From contig JALWMA010000144.1 of NCBI GenBank assembly GCA_027081015.1, forward strand, positions 1 through 64,000: a DNA stretch of 64,000 bases, in the 5' to 3' direction. The translations under genes and the position numbers were made by a program. Source of the DNA: Campylobacterales bacterium. Its GTDB lineage: Bacteria > Campylobacterota > Campylobacteria > Campylobacterales > Hydrogenimonadaceae. Under the pieces are notes generated by a model that saw only the letters and a list, made by a program, of their open reading frames with translations, had not been told where the DNA came from and searched no databases. Each line of letters opens with the position of its first letter. The stretch's first letter is position 1. Positions 1 to 8,477 of this stretch are shown here, piece after piece.

Positions 1-216
1 TTAGAAACCGGATTTTGCCCTTTTCATCAGCTCTTCCATCTCTCTTTTTCTGTGCACCTCTTCGCGTCTTTTGACCGCTTCGTTCGACGGCGTTAGAGGA
101 TCTGAAAAAATCGCTTTTCCGTAGAGTGTGCACCCTTTGGTGCCCGGTTCGCACGGTTTGTCGAGAAGATCGCAGATTTCACCCTTTTGGTGCGAACATG
201 TCCATCCGCCGCTCAT
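1..216 (-). CDS. Small Cys-rich conserved hypothetical protein (possible metal-binding, CSH..C..C..C)
   Basis: 71-aa ORF with stop (tta) at window position 1; GWTCSHQKGEICDLLDKPCEPGTKGC. Confidence 0.6.
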   Translation of the reverse strand: MSGGWTCSHQKGEICDLLDKPCEPGTKGCTLYGKAIFSDPLTPSNEAVKRREEVHRKREMEELMKRAKSGF

Positions 217-280
217 TATGACTCCGTAAAGTAGATTGTTTGGGTCGATTGTATCGAAAAAGGGAAAAAATTTCCATTGT

Positions 281-344
281 GCACCGCCTTAAGGAGTAGG
301 AAAAGAGGCGGTGCGAAAGCTGTGCCGACACTCAGCCGGCACAG
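281..344 (-). terminator. Tandem hairpins downstream of the porin gene
   Basis: Inverted repeats 320-327/337-344 (ctgtgccg/cggcacag) and 281-289/306-314 (gcaccgcct/aggcggtgc), followed on the minus strand by T-rich sequence (TTTTTTCCCTTTTT). Confidence 0.6.
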
Positions 345-353
345 ATGCGCAGA

Positions 354-1631
354 TTAGAGCTCCGCGTGGAATTTGTAGTCGAGCTGTACCCAGTATTTGG
401 TTACATCGTTCTTGTCGAAAGATGCATCGCCTGCAGTGTACCATGCACCTTTAAGGAGGAGGCCGAGGCCTTTGTTGATCTTATAATTATACGCAACATC
501 GATTTCGGATCCAAGGTCATCATCTCCATTTGCATTCGACACATCACTACTGAAGTCGTGATAGATTCCGACGATTTTGCCGAACTCACCCGCATTGTAA
601 GCAAGTTTTAGAGTCATGTCTGCAAGACCTTCTTGCGGTGTTTTGCTAAGGAATACATCAGCCCAACCGTTCATAGCGTGAAGTGTAGCGAGAGGAGTAT
701 AGAAAGCATTTGCCCCATTCCCTTTTTCGCTCAAAAGCTCATATCCGGCCCCTACAGTGAAGCCACTCATGGAAGCATCTACAGCCACTTTGTAGTAGCT
801 TGCATCCTGGGTGATGTTGTTTACATCACTTGAATACATCGGGTCACCACCAAACGTTGCAGCAAGATTCGGATCATCCGTGCTGTCCATTGTAGGATCG
901 TTTTGCATGGCGTATTCAGCTTCATACTTTAAAGCAACGGCATCGAGTTTTACCTTGCCTGTTGCACGTATACCGATATGGTCGGCAAAGTTTTCAATCA
1001 TATAGTCATATGCCGTTACTGTCAATTCCGGCATAACTTTGTACGATGCATGAAGTAGTACCGAGCCGCTATCGACTACAGATTGTGTTACTCTATTCAC
1101 CCTGGTGACGTATGCACCAAGAAGGCTGAGATTTTCTACACCGTTATAGATACCTGCAGCCAGGTCGTAAGTCTGGGGCATCTGTCTCCAGCCGACGTTA
1201 CCTATGAATCTGGCGTTGTCCAGAACGACCATTTTGCGGCCGAGGATCCCTGTGAAGCCGTTCGCGCTGTAGGAGATGTTCGCCTGTGTCATGCGTGTCT
1301 GTGCAGGATCGGCAACGACTGCATAGGTTGGATCGCCGGCTGTAAGGCCGTTATAGTCGTTTACCAGTCCGAAGTGGTCTACGCTCATAGCCTGCAGTTG
1401 AGCGTTGAGTCCGTCTACTCCGAGAAGTCCGGCCTGTACGCCGATAGCCGTTCGTACGGTAAGTGCACTCGCCTCTTTGTTGACGCTGTCATCTACCGCT
1501 TCATATCTCGGGCGAAGCTCTATGTCGAGCTTGGGGTTGCTCAGGATAGTGTCCAGGGCACCTGCGTTGGCACCGGTTGTTGCAGCGGCGGCAGCCAGTG
1601 CTGCTACAAGACTCATCTTGATTTTGTTCAT
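354..1631 (-). CDS. Outer membrane porin, Campylobacterota major OMP type
   Basis: 425 aa, signal peptide MNKIKMSLVAALAAAAATTGANA, porin-like beta-strand repeats, C-terminal WVQLDYKFHAEL. Confidence 0.8.
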   Translation of the reverse strand: MNKIKMSLVAALAAAAATTGANAGALDTILSNPKLDIELRPRYEAVDDSVNKEASALTVRTAIGVQAGLLGVDGLNAQLQAMSVDHFGLVNDYNGLTAGDPTYAVVADPAQTRMTQANISYSANGFTGILGRKMVVLDNARFIGNVGWRQMPQTYDLAAGIYNGVENLSLLGAYVTRVNRVTQSVVDSGSVLLHASYKVMPELTVTAYDYMIENFADHIGIRATGKVKLDAVALKYEAEYAMQNDPTMDSTDDPNLAATFGGDPMYSSDVNNITQDASYYKVAVDASMSGFTVGAGYELLSEKGNGANAFYTPLATLHAMNGWADVFLSKTPQEGLADMTLKLAYNAGEFGKIVGIYHDFSSDVSNANGDDDLGSEIDVAYNYKINKGLGLLLKGAWYTAGDASFDKNDVTKYWVQLDYKFHAEL

Positions 1632-2020
1632 ACTTACTCCCTTGTGGTATTAGGATTAACCGTTCCGGTCAAATGTATATACAGTATCATATATACAGTT
1701 GGCCGGAACAGCTTTTACCATACAATTTTACTACGACCCATCGCTTATTTTCTTGATGCAAGTCAATAAAATGATGGTTCGATTAACTATATGTTATTGA
1801 AATAATATTTAAGATATTTTTAAAAGGATATTAAACTACTTAAAATCGATGAAAACAGTTCAATTAATCTGTATAAAGCGGGGAAAATTCAGAAAGTCGA
1901 GGCTTTGTGCTGTATCTTCGGGCGGAAGTCTATTCGAATCTGTTTCGGTTGTAGACGTGCACTACTCTTTTTTCGTTTCGCTTCTCGGAGGGTTACGGTA
2001 CGGGCCTCGGCCTCGATGCC

Positions 2021-3130
2021 CTACCGAGCGTCGCTCTTTTCCGCCTCCGCTACGAGTACGCCTTCGATGAGCTTGTCTATATCGCCGTCGAGGATCGCGT
2101 CAACGTTGCTGAAGGCCTGGCCGCTCCTCGTATCTTTAACCTGCTGGTAGGGGGCGAGTACGTACGACCTTATCTGGTGTCCCCAGCCGATATCGCTCTT
2201 TTCGACGCCCTCAGCTTCGGCTCTCTTCTTCTCGAGTTCCAGTTCGTAGAGGCGCGACTTGAGCATCTTCATGGCCGTCGCCCTGTTTTTGTGCTGGCTT
2301 CTGTCGTTTTGGCACTGCACCACGATCCCGGTGGGGATATGGGTTATGCGGATGGCGCTTTCGGTCTTGTTTACGTGCTGTCCGCCGGCACCGGAGGCGC
2401 GGTATGTATCTATGCGAAGATCCTTCTCTTCTATCTCTATGTCTATATCCTCATCCACTTCGGGCGAGACCATGACCGAGGCGAAAGAGGTATGGCGGCG
2501 TGCGTTCGAGTCGTAGGGGCTGATTCTCACAAGACGATGGATTCCGTTTTCGACCTTCAAGTAGCCGTAGGCGTTTTCGCCCTTTATAATGAAACTTACA
2601 TCCTTTATGCCGGCCTCTTCACCCGGCTGGTAGTCGAGCACCTCCACCTTGAAGCCGTGCCGCTCGGCCCATCGCAGGTACATGCGGTAGAGCATACTCG
2701 CCCAGTCCTGGCTCTCGGTTCCGCCGGCTCCCGGGTGGATAGAGACTATCGCGTTGTTGGCGTCGTGCGGGCCGCTAAGCATCACCTCTATCTCGACCCT
2801 GTTCACCCGCTCCTCTATCTCCGGCGCCTCCGAAAAGAGCTGCTGCAGCGTCTCTTCGTCTTTCTCTTCCGTGGCCATCTCGAAAAGATCGACCGCGTCG
2901 TCAACCGCACTTTTCGCCTCTTTGTAGCTTTTGAGCAATCTTTCGAGCCTGTTTTTCTCCTTCTGTATCTCCCCGGCCCTCTTGGCGTCGCTCCAGAAAT
3001 CTTCGGCCATCTCCATCTTCGAGATCTCTTCGAGCCGCCTCTCTATTTCGTCGGGTTTGACTATGTTCTCTATATTCTCTATCTTGCTCTTAAGTCTCTT
3101 CATCAGTTCGGAAAATTCGTAACTGTCCAC
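2021..3130 (-). CDS. prfB: Peptide chain release factor 2
   Basis: GGQ motif in [23 protein letters not shown]; class I RF domain architecture; single uninterrupted frame. Confidence 0.95.
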   Translation of the reverse strand: MDSYEFSELMKRLKSKIENIENIVKPDEIERRLEEISKMEMAEDFWSDAKRAGEIQKEKNRLERLLKSYKEAKSAVDDAVDLFEMATEEKDEETLQQLFSEAPEIEERVNRVEIEVMLSGPHDANNAIVSIHPGAGGTESQDWASMLYRMYLRWAERHGFKVEVLDYQPGEEAGIKDVSFIIKGENAYGYLKVENGIHRLVRISPYDSNARRHTSFASVMVSPEVDEDIDIEIEEKDLRIDTYRASGAGGQHVNKTESAIRITHIPTGIVVQCQNDRSQHKNRATAMKMLKSRLYELELEKKRAEAEGVEKSDIGWGHQIRSYVLAPYQQVKDTRSGQAFSNVDAILDGDIDKLIEGVLVAEAEKSDAR

Positions 3131-3263
3131 TCTCTATCCTCTTTGCTATAATTGCGTAACCAGACCTCTTTTCGGCGCCTGTGAAAGCTGTATCGGCCGC
3201 CCTGAAAGAGGGCATCTTTCAACAGATGATGAAAGATAGCTATTATACACTAAAAGGCTCTAT

Positions 3264-4085
3264 GTGCAGATTATACGGAGTATAGAAGAGTTAAGAAGCG
3301 CCAGGAGCAGCATGGACGGCAGCGTCGGTTTCGTGCCGACGATGGGGGCGCTGCACCGGGGGCATCTGAGCCTTATAAGAAGATCGGTTGAAGAGAACGA
3401 CCATACCGTGGTTTCGGTCTTCGTCAACCCTGCGCAGTTTCTTCCCGGAGAAGATCTCGAGGCCTATCCGAGGCGCGAGGAGGCAGATGCCAAAATATGC
3501 GAAATCGCCGGTGTAGATGTTCTGTTCATGCCCGAAATCTCCTCTATGTACGGAAGCGACGAAGTGAAGCTGAAGGCGCCCGAATATCTCGGCTACATTC
3601 TGGAGGGCAACCGCCGTCCGGGCCACTTCGACGGCGTCGTGCGGGTGGTTATGAAGCTCTTCGGCCTTGTGGGCCCCAAAAGGGCCTACTTCGGCAAAAA
3701 GGATGCGCAGCAGCTGGTCATACTTCAGAAAATGGTTAACGATCTCTTCTTGCCGGTAGAGATCGTACCTGTAGATACGGTGCGTGAAGAGGACGGCCTC
3801 GCCCTAAGCAGCCGAAACGTATACCTGACTCCCGAAGAGCGCAGAAGGGCACTCTCCATTTCACGCTCCCTAAAGAGCGCTTCGCGCCTGATAATGGCCG
3901 GCGAATACGATTGCGCGAAGATAGCGGAGCATATGCTCGGGATCATGAGAGATATAGATGTGGAGTATGTAAGGATCGTAGACCGCTCCTTCAGGCCGCT
4001 CGAGAGAGTCGAGATTCAAAACAGCATCATACTCGTGGCCGCACGGGTGGGAAAGACGAGGCTCATAGACAACCTATGGATTTGA
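3264..4085 (+). CDS. panC: Pantothenate synthetase
   Basis: GTG start; VGFVPTMGALHRGHLSLIRRS, FVNPAQFLPGEDLEAYPR, FGKKDAQQLVILQKMV. Confidence 0.95.
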   Translation: MQIIRSIEELRSARSSMDGSVGFVPTMGALHRGHLSLIRRSVEENDHTVVSVFVNPAQFLPGEDLEAYPRREEADAKICEIAGVDVLFMPEISSMYGSDEVKLKAPEYLGYILEGNRRPGHFDGVVRVVMKLFGLVGPKRAYFGKKDAQQLVILQKMVNDLFLPVEIVPVDTVREEDGLALSSRNVYLTPEERRRALSISRSLKSASRLIMAGEYDCAKIAEHMLGIMRDIDVEYVRIVDRSFRPLERVEIQNSIILVAARVGKTRLIDNLWI

Positions 4086-5882
4086 GAGGGCGGGGTCGGG
4101 CTTTAGTTCGCCCTGTTCTACCAAAAGGTCCACTATCTGCTTGAAGACCGGCACCGCCGACATCGATGCGAAGTAGTGGTACCTCTTTTTCGGCTCCCTT
4201 ATCAGCACCCCTATCGTGAGGCGCCGCTTTTTGTCGTTCGCGAAGCCGATAAAAGAGCTGTTGTATAGTTTTGCGTATCCGCCCTTTTTCCCCGCTATAT
4301 GTGCCGTTCCCGTCTTTCCTCCGACCCTGAGTCCGGGAGTGTAGGCTTTCGTACCGGTACCTTTTTTGACGACCTTTTCGAGGATGTTCATCATCTTCGC
4401 CGCTGTGGCGGGCGGGATCACCTGGCGGGGTTCACCGTTTTGCTCAACCGGATAGATTTTACCCATAGGGTCGATAATCTCCGATACGATCTTGGGCTCG
4501 ATCAGCTTCCCCCTGTTGTTGAATACGTTGTAAGCCCTTACCAGCTGTATAAGGGTGGCGCGCATTCCGTAGCCGTAGGCTACCGTGGCCTTGTAGATCT
4601 CGCTGCGCATCTGGGTTACGCGGGGCATGACCCCGATATGCTCGTACGGGAGGTCGATGCCGCTCTTTTGCAAAAAGCCGAAATCGCGGAACCCTTCGGT
4701 AAACTCCACCGCGTCGAGACGCTGTGCAAGCTGCGCTATTCCGATATTGGAAGAGTAGACGATGACGTTTTCGGCACTCATCCACTCCTCTTTGTGCTCG
4801 TCTGTTATGATTTTGCGTCCGAGTCTGTAGCGTCCGCCGTATGTTCTTACTATGTCGAACGGGTTGACCTTCTTCTCCTTGAGCAGGAGGGCGAAAGTTA
4901 TCGGTTTTATCACCGACCCCGGCTCGTACGTATACTCTACGGCCGAAACGTTGAGGGAGTCGTAGTCTCTTCTTCTTATGTTGGAGGGGTCGTATCGGTT
5001 CGATGTGGCGAGGGAGAGGATTCTGCCGCTTTGGGCCTCCATTATGCATGCTATAGCCTCTTTCGCTTTCAGTTCGCTCTTCGCCCTGTCCAAAACCGCT
5101 TCCACCGCCTTTTGCAGGCCTATCGAGATGTTCAGCTTGAGCGACATGCCGTCTATGGCCGGCTTTACGAAGCTCTCGCCGTCGAGTATTATCGTGTTGC
5201 CTATATCCCGCTCACCGCGCACTATGCCGTTTTGTATGGGCAGCAGCTCTTTCTGGTAGTACTTCTCAAGGCCCTTCACGCCCACTGGTCGGGTGAAACC
5301 CTCCTCCTCCCTCTTTCTGATGAATCCGAGCACGGGTGTCAGGATATCTTTGTATGAGAAGATTCTCGACTCCCCGCTTTCGGTGAGGCTCAAGCCGTAC
5401 TTTATTATCCGTCCGTTTCGATCTTTGTAGGGTATGAAAACCTTCAGAAGGCGCAGTTTTCTGGCAAGCTCTTTGAGATATTTCGCACGGTTGGCGTCTA
5501 TGGAGTAGGAGAGGACCACATTCCCTTTCGCACGCAGCCTTTTTTTTATATCTTTTTCCGAAATTCCGCTGTATATGCTGAAGAGCCTTGTAAACAGCTC
5601 CCTCTTGTCGGGGTCTATGTTTCTGGTGTTCACCATCGCTTTGTAGAGCTTCTGGCTGAATACGAGCCTGAAGCCCTCTGCGCTCACTATCGGTCCGCGC
5701 AGGGCCCTGTTGGTTTCGCTTATGACAAGCTTTGGTATCTGTCTATCGGTGAGTGCGGTATGAAGAGTGGAGCCGAGAAAAGAGAGAACACCCGCAATGA
5801 ACAGGAGCATTATAAGTAGGAGCTTCGTCTTTTTCCCGATAAGCTTGTCGATGTCGTTTTGATGAGGGAAGATTGGCGACAC
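4074..5882 (-). CDS. ftsI: Division-specific transpeptidase (penicillin-binding protein 2/FtsI family)
   Basis: N-terminal TM, transpeptidase motifs SVIK, SSN, KTGT; adjacent to fliE as in Helicobacter. Confidence 0.9.
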   Translation of the reverse strand: MSPIFPHQNDIDKLIGKKTKLLLIMLLFIAGVLSFLGSTLHTALTDRQIPKLVISETNRALRGPIVSAEGFRLVFSQKLYKAMVNTRNIDPDKRELFTRLFSIYSGISEKDIKKRLRAKGNVVLSYSIDANRAKYLKELARKLRLLKVFIPYKDRNGRIIKYGLSLTESGESRIFSYKDILTPVLGFIRKREEEGFTRPVGVKGLEKYYQKELLPIQNGIVRGERDIGNTIILDGESFVKPAIDGMSLKLNISIGLQKAVEAVLDRAKSELKAKEAIACIMEAQSGRILSLATSNRYDPSNIRRRDYDSLNVSAVEYTYEPGSVIKPITFALLLKEKKVNPFDIVRTYGGRYRLGRKIITDEHKEEWMSAENVIVYSSNIGIAQLAQRLDAVEFTEGFRDFGFLQKSGIDLPYEHIGVMPRVTQMRSEIYKATVAYGYGMRATLIQLVRAYNVFNNRGKLIEPKIVSEIIDPMGKIYPVEQNGEPRQVIPPATAAKMMNILEKVVKKGTGTKAYTPGLRVGGKTGTAHIAGKKGGYAKLYNSSFIGFANDKKRRLTIGVLIREPKKRYHYFASMSAVPVFKQIVDLLVEQGELKPDPALSNP

Positions 5883-5892
5883 GGCGGTACCG

Positions 5893-6195
5893 TCAGATCT
5901 GTGTACGGAGGAGCTCTTTGTACGCGTTGATCGCCTTGTTGCGGACTTCGAGCATCAGCTTCATGCTCGTTTCGGCTTTACCGATAGCGAGTGCGGCCTG
6001 ATGGAGATCTTTGACCTGTCCAGTCGCTATGTCGCTCATAGCCTCTTCGCCCTTTTTCTGCAGGTCGTTGACTTCGTCGAGTGACTCTTTGAGCACTTCC
6101 GCGAAACTGCCGTCCTCTTTTTTTTCGACCTCTTTGCCGTTTTTGAGAAGATCGTTCGAAGAGAGCCGGTTCACTCCCTGAATGTTTTTATCCAT
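5893..6195 (-). CDS. fliE: Flagellar hook-basal body protein FliE
   Basis: 100 aa; DLHQAALAIGKAETSMKLMLEVRNKAINAYKELLRTQI. Confidence 0.95.
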   Translation of the reverse strand: MDKNIQGVNRLSSNDLLKNGKEVEKKEDGSFAEVLKESLDEVNDLQKKGEEAMSDIATGQVKDLHQAALAIGKAETSMKLMLEVRNKAINAYKELLRTQI

Positions 6196-6224
6196 TCACC
6201 TTTTCCTGTAGTTGTGATCTGGTT

Positions 6225-6325
6225 TTACGCAAAAAGCGTAAAACTATCTCGAAATCTTGGATTTCGAAGCTTTATTGGGGCTGCAGGGCCTGCCAAATTG
6301 CGGGCTATGCCCGGAATTTGCGTAA
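6225..6325. repeat. Candidate palindromic (MITE/REP-like) intergenic element between flgC and fliE
   Basis: Perfect 9-bp terminal inverted repeats ttacgcaaa (6225-6233) / tttgcgtaa (6317-6325) enclosing several internal palindromes: 6222-6244, 6249-6267, 6283-6293, 6294-6320. Confidence 0.45.
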
Positions 6326-6341
6326 CATTACGGTTATTATA

Positions 6342-6836
6342 TTACGCTTTCATAAGCTCGATGGCACTGTTCGCCATCGCCTTCACGTTTTGGAAAGCGG
6401 CTACGTTGGCCTGGTATGCACGTGTCGCTTCTATAAGATCGGCCATCTCCACTACCGGGTTGATATTGGGGTATGCTACATACCCTTCGGCGTTGGCGTC
6501 GGGGTGGGTCGGATCGTACTTCATTTTAGGTTCGCTGTCGTCGCGAACGACCTTGTCTACGACCACACCCATCAGGGGCGGCATCGCCTTTTCGCCCTCC
6601 ATCCCCTCATCCAGCGGATCGGAGTATGGAAGGTAGTCGGTATCGTTCTCTATTTTACTGTTTAAAACTTTATCGAAATTGAAAGCTTTGAATACCACTT
6701 CACGTCTGCGGTATGGGCCGCCCTCATCGGTTCTGGTCGTGTTTGCGTTGGCGATATTGGAGCTTATGATGTTTACCCGAAACCGCTGTGCCGAAAGGCC
6801 GTAGCCGTTTATGTCGAAACTGTTCAAAAAATTCAT
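6342..6836 (-). CDS. flgC: Flagellar basal-body rod protein FlgC
   Basis: NISSNIANANTTRTDEGGPYRRREVVF; C-terminal EATRAYQANVAAFQNVKAMANSAIELMK. Confidence 0.95.
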   Translation of the reverse strand: MNFLNSFDINGYGLSAQRFRVNIISSNIANANTTRTDEGGPYRRREVVFKAFNFDKVLNSKIENDTDYLPYSDPLDEGMEGEKAMPPLMGVVVDKVVRDDSEPKMKYDPTHPDANAEGYVAYPNINPVVEMADLIEATRAYQANVAAFQNVKAMANSAIELMKA

Positions 6837-6845
6837 AAAAACTCC

Positions 6846-7268
6846 TTACACTTTCGCAGAAGCGTCGATAACGCCGCGCAAGATCGCGCCGTTCTTTTTG
6901 AGTGCGGCGACCAGTGCGTTGTACATCGTCATGTTTTTGGCCATCTCCGTCGTCTCTACATCCAGATCGACCGTATTTGCGTCGTTTCTTGCCGTATGGC
7001 CGTCACGGAAAAATATTTCGGCCTTTACGCCTCCGCTTTCGGCGACTCCTTCCATATGCCCGGCATCGGTTTTTGCCATCTTCAAAACGCCGCTCTCTTT
7101 TTTGAAGAGCTGCGCCTTTTTGGCCGCGAGTGCCTCTTCGAAAGAGATGTCCCTGGCGCGGTAGTACGGCGTGTCGACATTGGCTATGTTTGCACTTATC
7201 AACTCCTGTCTGGTTGCCCTGTAGTCGAGCGCCTTTTCCATCAGAATGTCTGCCGGGCTAGTCCGCAT
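6846..7268 (-). CDS. flgB: Flagellar basal-body rod protein FlgB
   Basis: RQELISANIANVDTPYYRARDISFEEAL; start chosen at MRTSPADI with upstream GGAG (track ORF extends to 7316). Confidence 0.93.
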   Translation of the reverse strand: MRTSPADILMEKALDYRATRQELISANIANVDTPYYRARDISFEEALAAKKAQLFKKESGVLKMAKTDAGHMEGVAESGGVKAEIFFRDGHTARNDANTVDLDVETTEMAKNMTMYNALVAALKKNGAILRGVIDASAKV

Positions 7269-7312
7269 CTTTTCTCCTCGCTTCATTGTTTGAAACTGTA
7301 CGACCAACATAA

Positions 7313-7326
7313 GCAAAAACCGTTCC
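7313..7326 (-). promoter_or_regulatory. Putative sigma-54 (RpoN) promoter for flgB-flgC-fliE
   Basis: Minus strand reads TTTCGGAACGGTTTTTGCTTATG: GG-N10-GC, close to the Campylobacter-type TTGGAAC-N5-TTGCTT; about 45 nt from -12 element to the flgB start. Confidence 0.7.
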
Positions 7327-7332
7327 GAAATC

Positions 7333-8268
7333 TCAGCTGTCTGGCTGAATGACGACCGGACGCCCCTCTTTGAGGCGGGCTGTGTCGAGCCACGAGAGTC
7401 CGTTCGCCCGTATCACCTTGTTGAGGTCCTCTATATACTCCCCTTTTCGCTCCGAGTAGTGTTCGAGCGTGTGTATCAGTTCGGTACCGTAAAGCGGCCT
7501 GCCGTAAGCCCTCATCATGGAGCGTAGATGGCGGAAATCTCTGTAGGCCGGGTGGGTGTTGATGTTTAGAAGATATGAGCGTATCGAGTCCATCGGCGAC
7601 TTGAACGTAGCGAGGCCGTAGTTTCCGAGATGGCTTCTCTGCTCCTTCGGTTTTAGCGCCTTGTCGCTGAAGCTCCACTGACCGAAGAGGGCGTTCCCCT
7701 CCACGGCGAAACGTGAGGTTCCCCATCCGCTCTCCACGGCCCCCTGTGCGACGATTATCGAAGGGGGCACTATATCCACCCGGCGCACGAGCTCTTGCAG
7801 CTTCTCTCTCGTCAATATGTCGTCTCTGTTTTTGAGTACCTTGTATTTGAGTGCCAGCTCCCTGAGCCATGCGCTCTCTCTCCTGGATATCGGCCCTTTC
7901 GAGAGCTCTTCGGTAAGAGCGAGGAGCCTTCTTCGCTCTTTGAGCACCTCTTCATTCGCCATCAGCGCCCCGGATGCCATCAGTCGCAAAAAGATACTCT
8001 TTTTGGTCTCTACGGGGATCTTGTCGGCATACTTTTTCCACCGCTTCGATATACGGGTTATGACGACCCTCGGAACCTCCCTCATCCCTCTTTTGAACTT
8101 CTCCTGAGTGTAGCCCATATTGTCGAGTATCTGCATCGTCTGTTTATAGGAGTTTACACTGTAGTAGAGGAGTTTCGGCGGCTCCGCACGGTGCCGATCT
8201 TCCGATTCTCTGGAGGTGCATCCGGCAAAAAGCAGAAGAAGCAGTACCGGCCAAAAACCGAAGCGCAT
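7333..8268 (-). CDS. Bax/FlgJ-type N-acetylglucosaminidase, probable lipoprotein
   Basis: VVAQGAVESGWGTSRFAVEGNALFGQWSF glucosaminidase motif; MRFGFWPVLLLLLFAGC lipobox-like signal; track ORF extends to 8310. Confidence 0.8.
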   Translation of the reverse strand: MRFGFWPVLLLLLFAGCTSRESEDRHRAEPPKLLYYSVNSYKQTMQILDNMGYTQEKFKRGMREVPRVVITRISKRWKKYADKIPVETKKSIFLRLMASGALMANEEVLKERRRLLALTEELSKGPISRRESAWLRELALKYKVLKNRDDILTREKLQELVRRVDIVPPSIIVAQGAVESGWGTSRFAVEGNALFGQWSFSDKALKPKEQRSHLGNYGLATFKSPMDSIRSYLLNINTHPAYRDFRHLRSMMRAYGRPLYGTELIHTLEHYSERKGEYIEDLNKVIRANGLSWLDTARLKEGRPVVIQPDS

Positions 8269-8477
8269 GGAGTCCCAACCTTTAGATACCGCCGCGACCG
8301 ATTCGCCCAAAAATTGAGACTATGGGCCGACTCGGCAGTAGGAGTTTTCAGTTAAAATTTCATATAATATTACCGTAATCGGGCGGCGCATGAAGCTTTG
8401 AGTCGGACGCTCGTGCGCAGCCCGGAGTCTGATATAATAGCAAAAACATAGATGAGACACAAAACCAAAGAGAGCCG

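Noticed and set aside
2021-3130. Possible programmed frameshift in prfB
   Set aside because: The RF2 reading frame is continuous from ATG to TAG, so no frameshift is needed here.
2177-3151. 324-aa plus-strand ORF
   Set aside because: Antisense shadow of prfB.
4299-5357. 352-aa plus-strand ORF
   Set aside because: Antisense shadow of ftsI.
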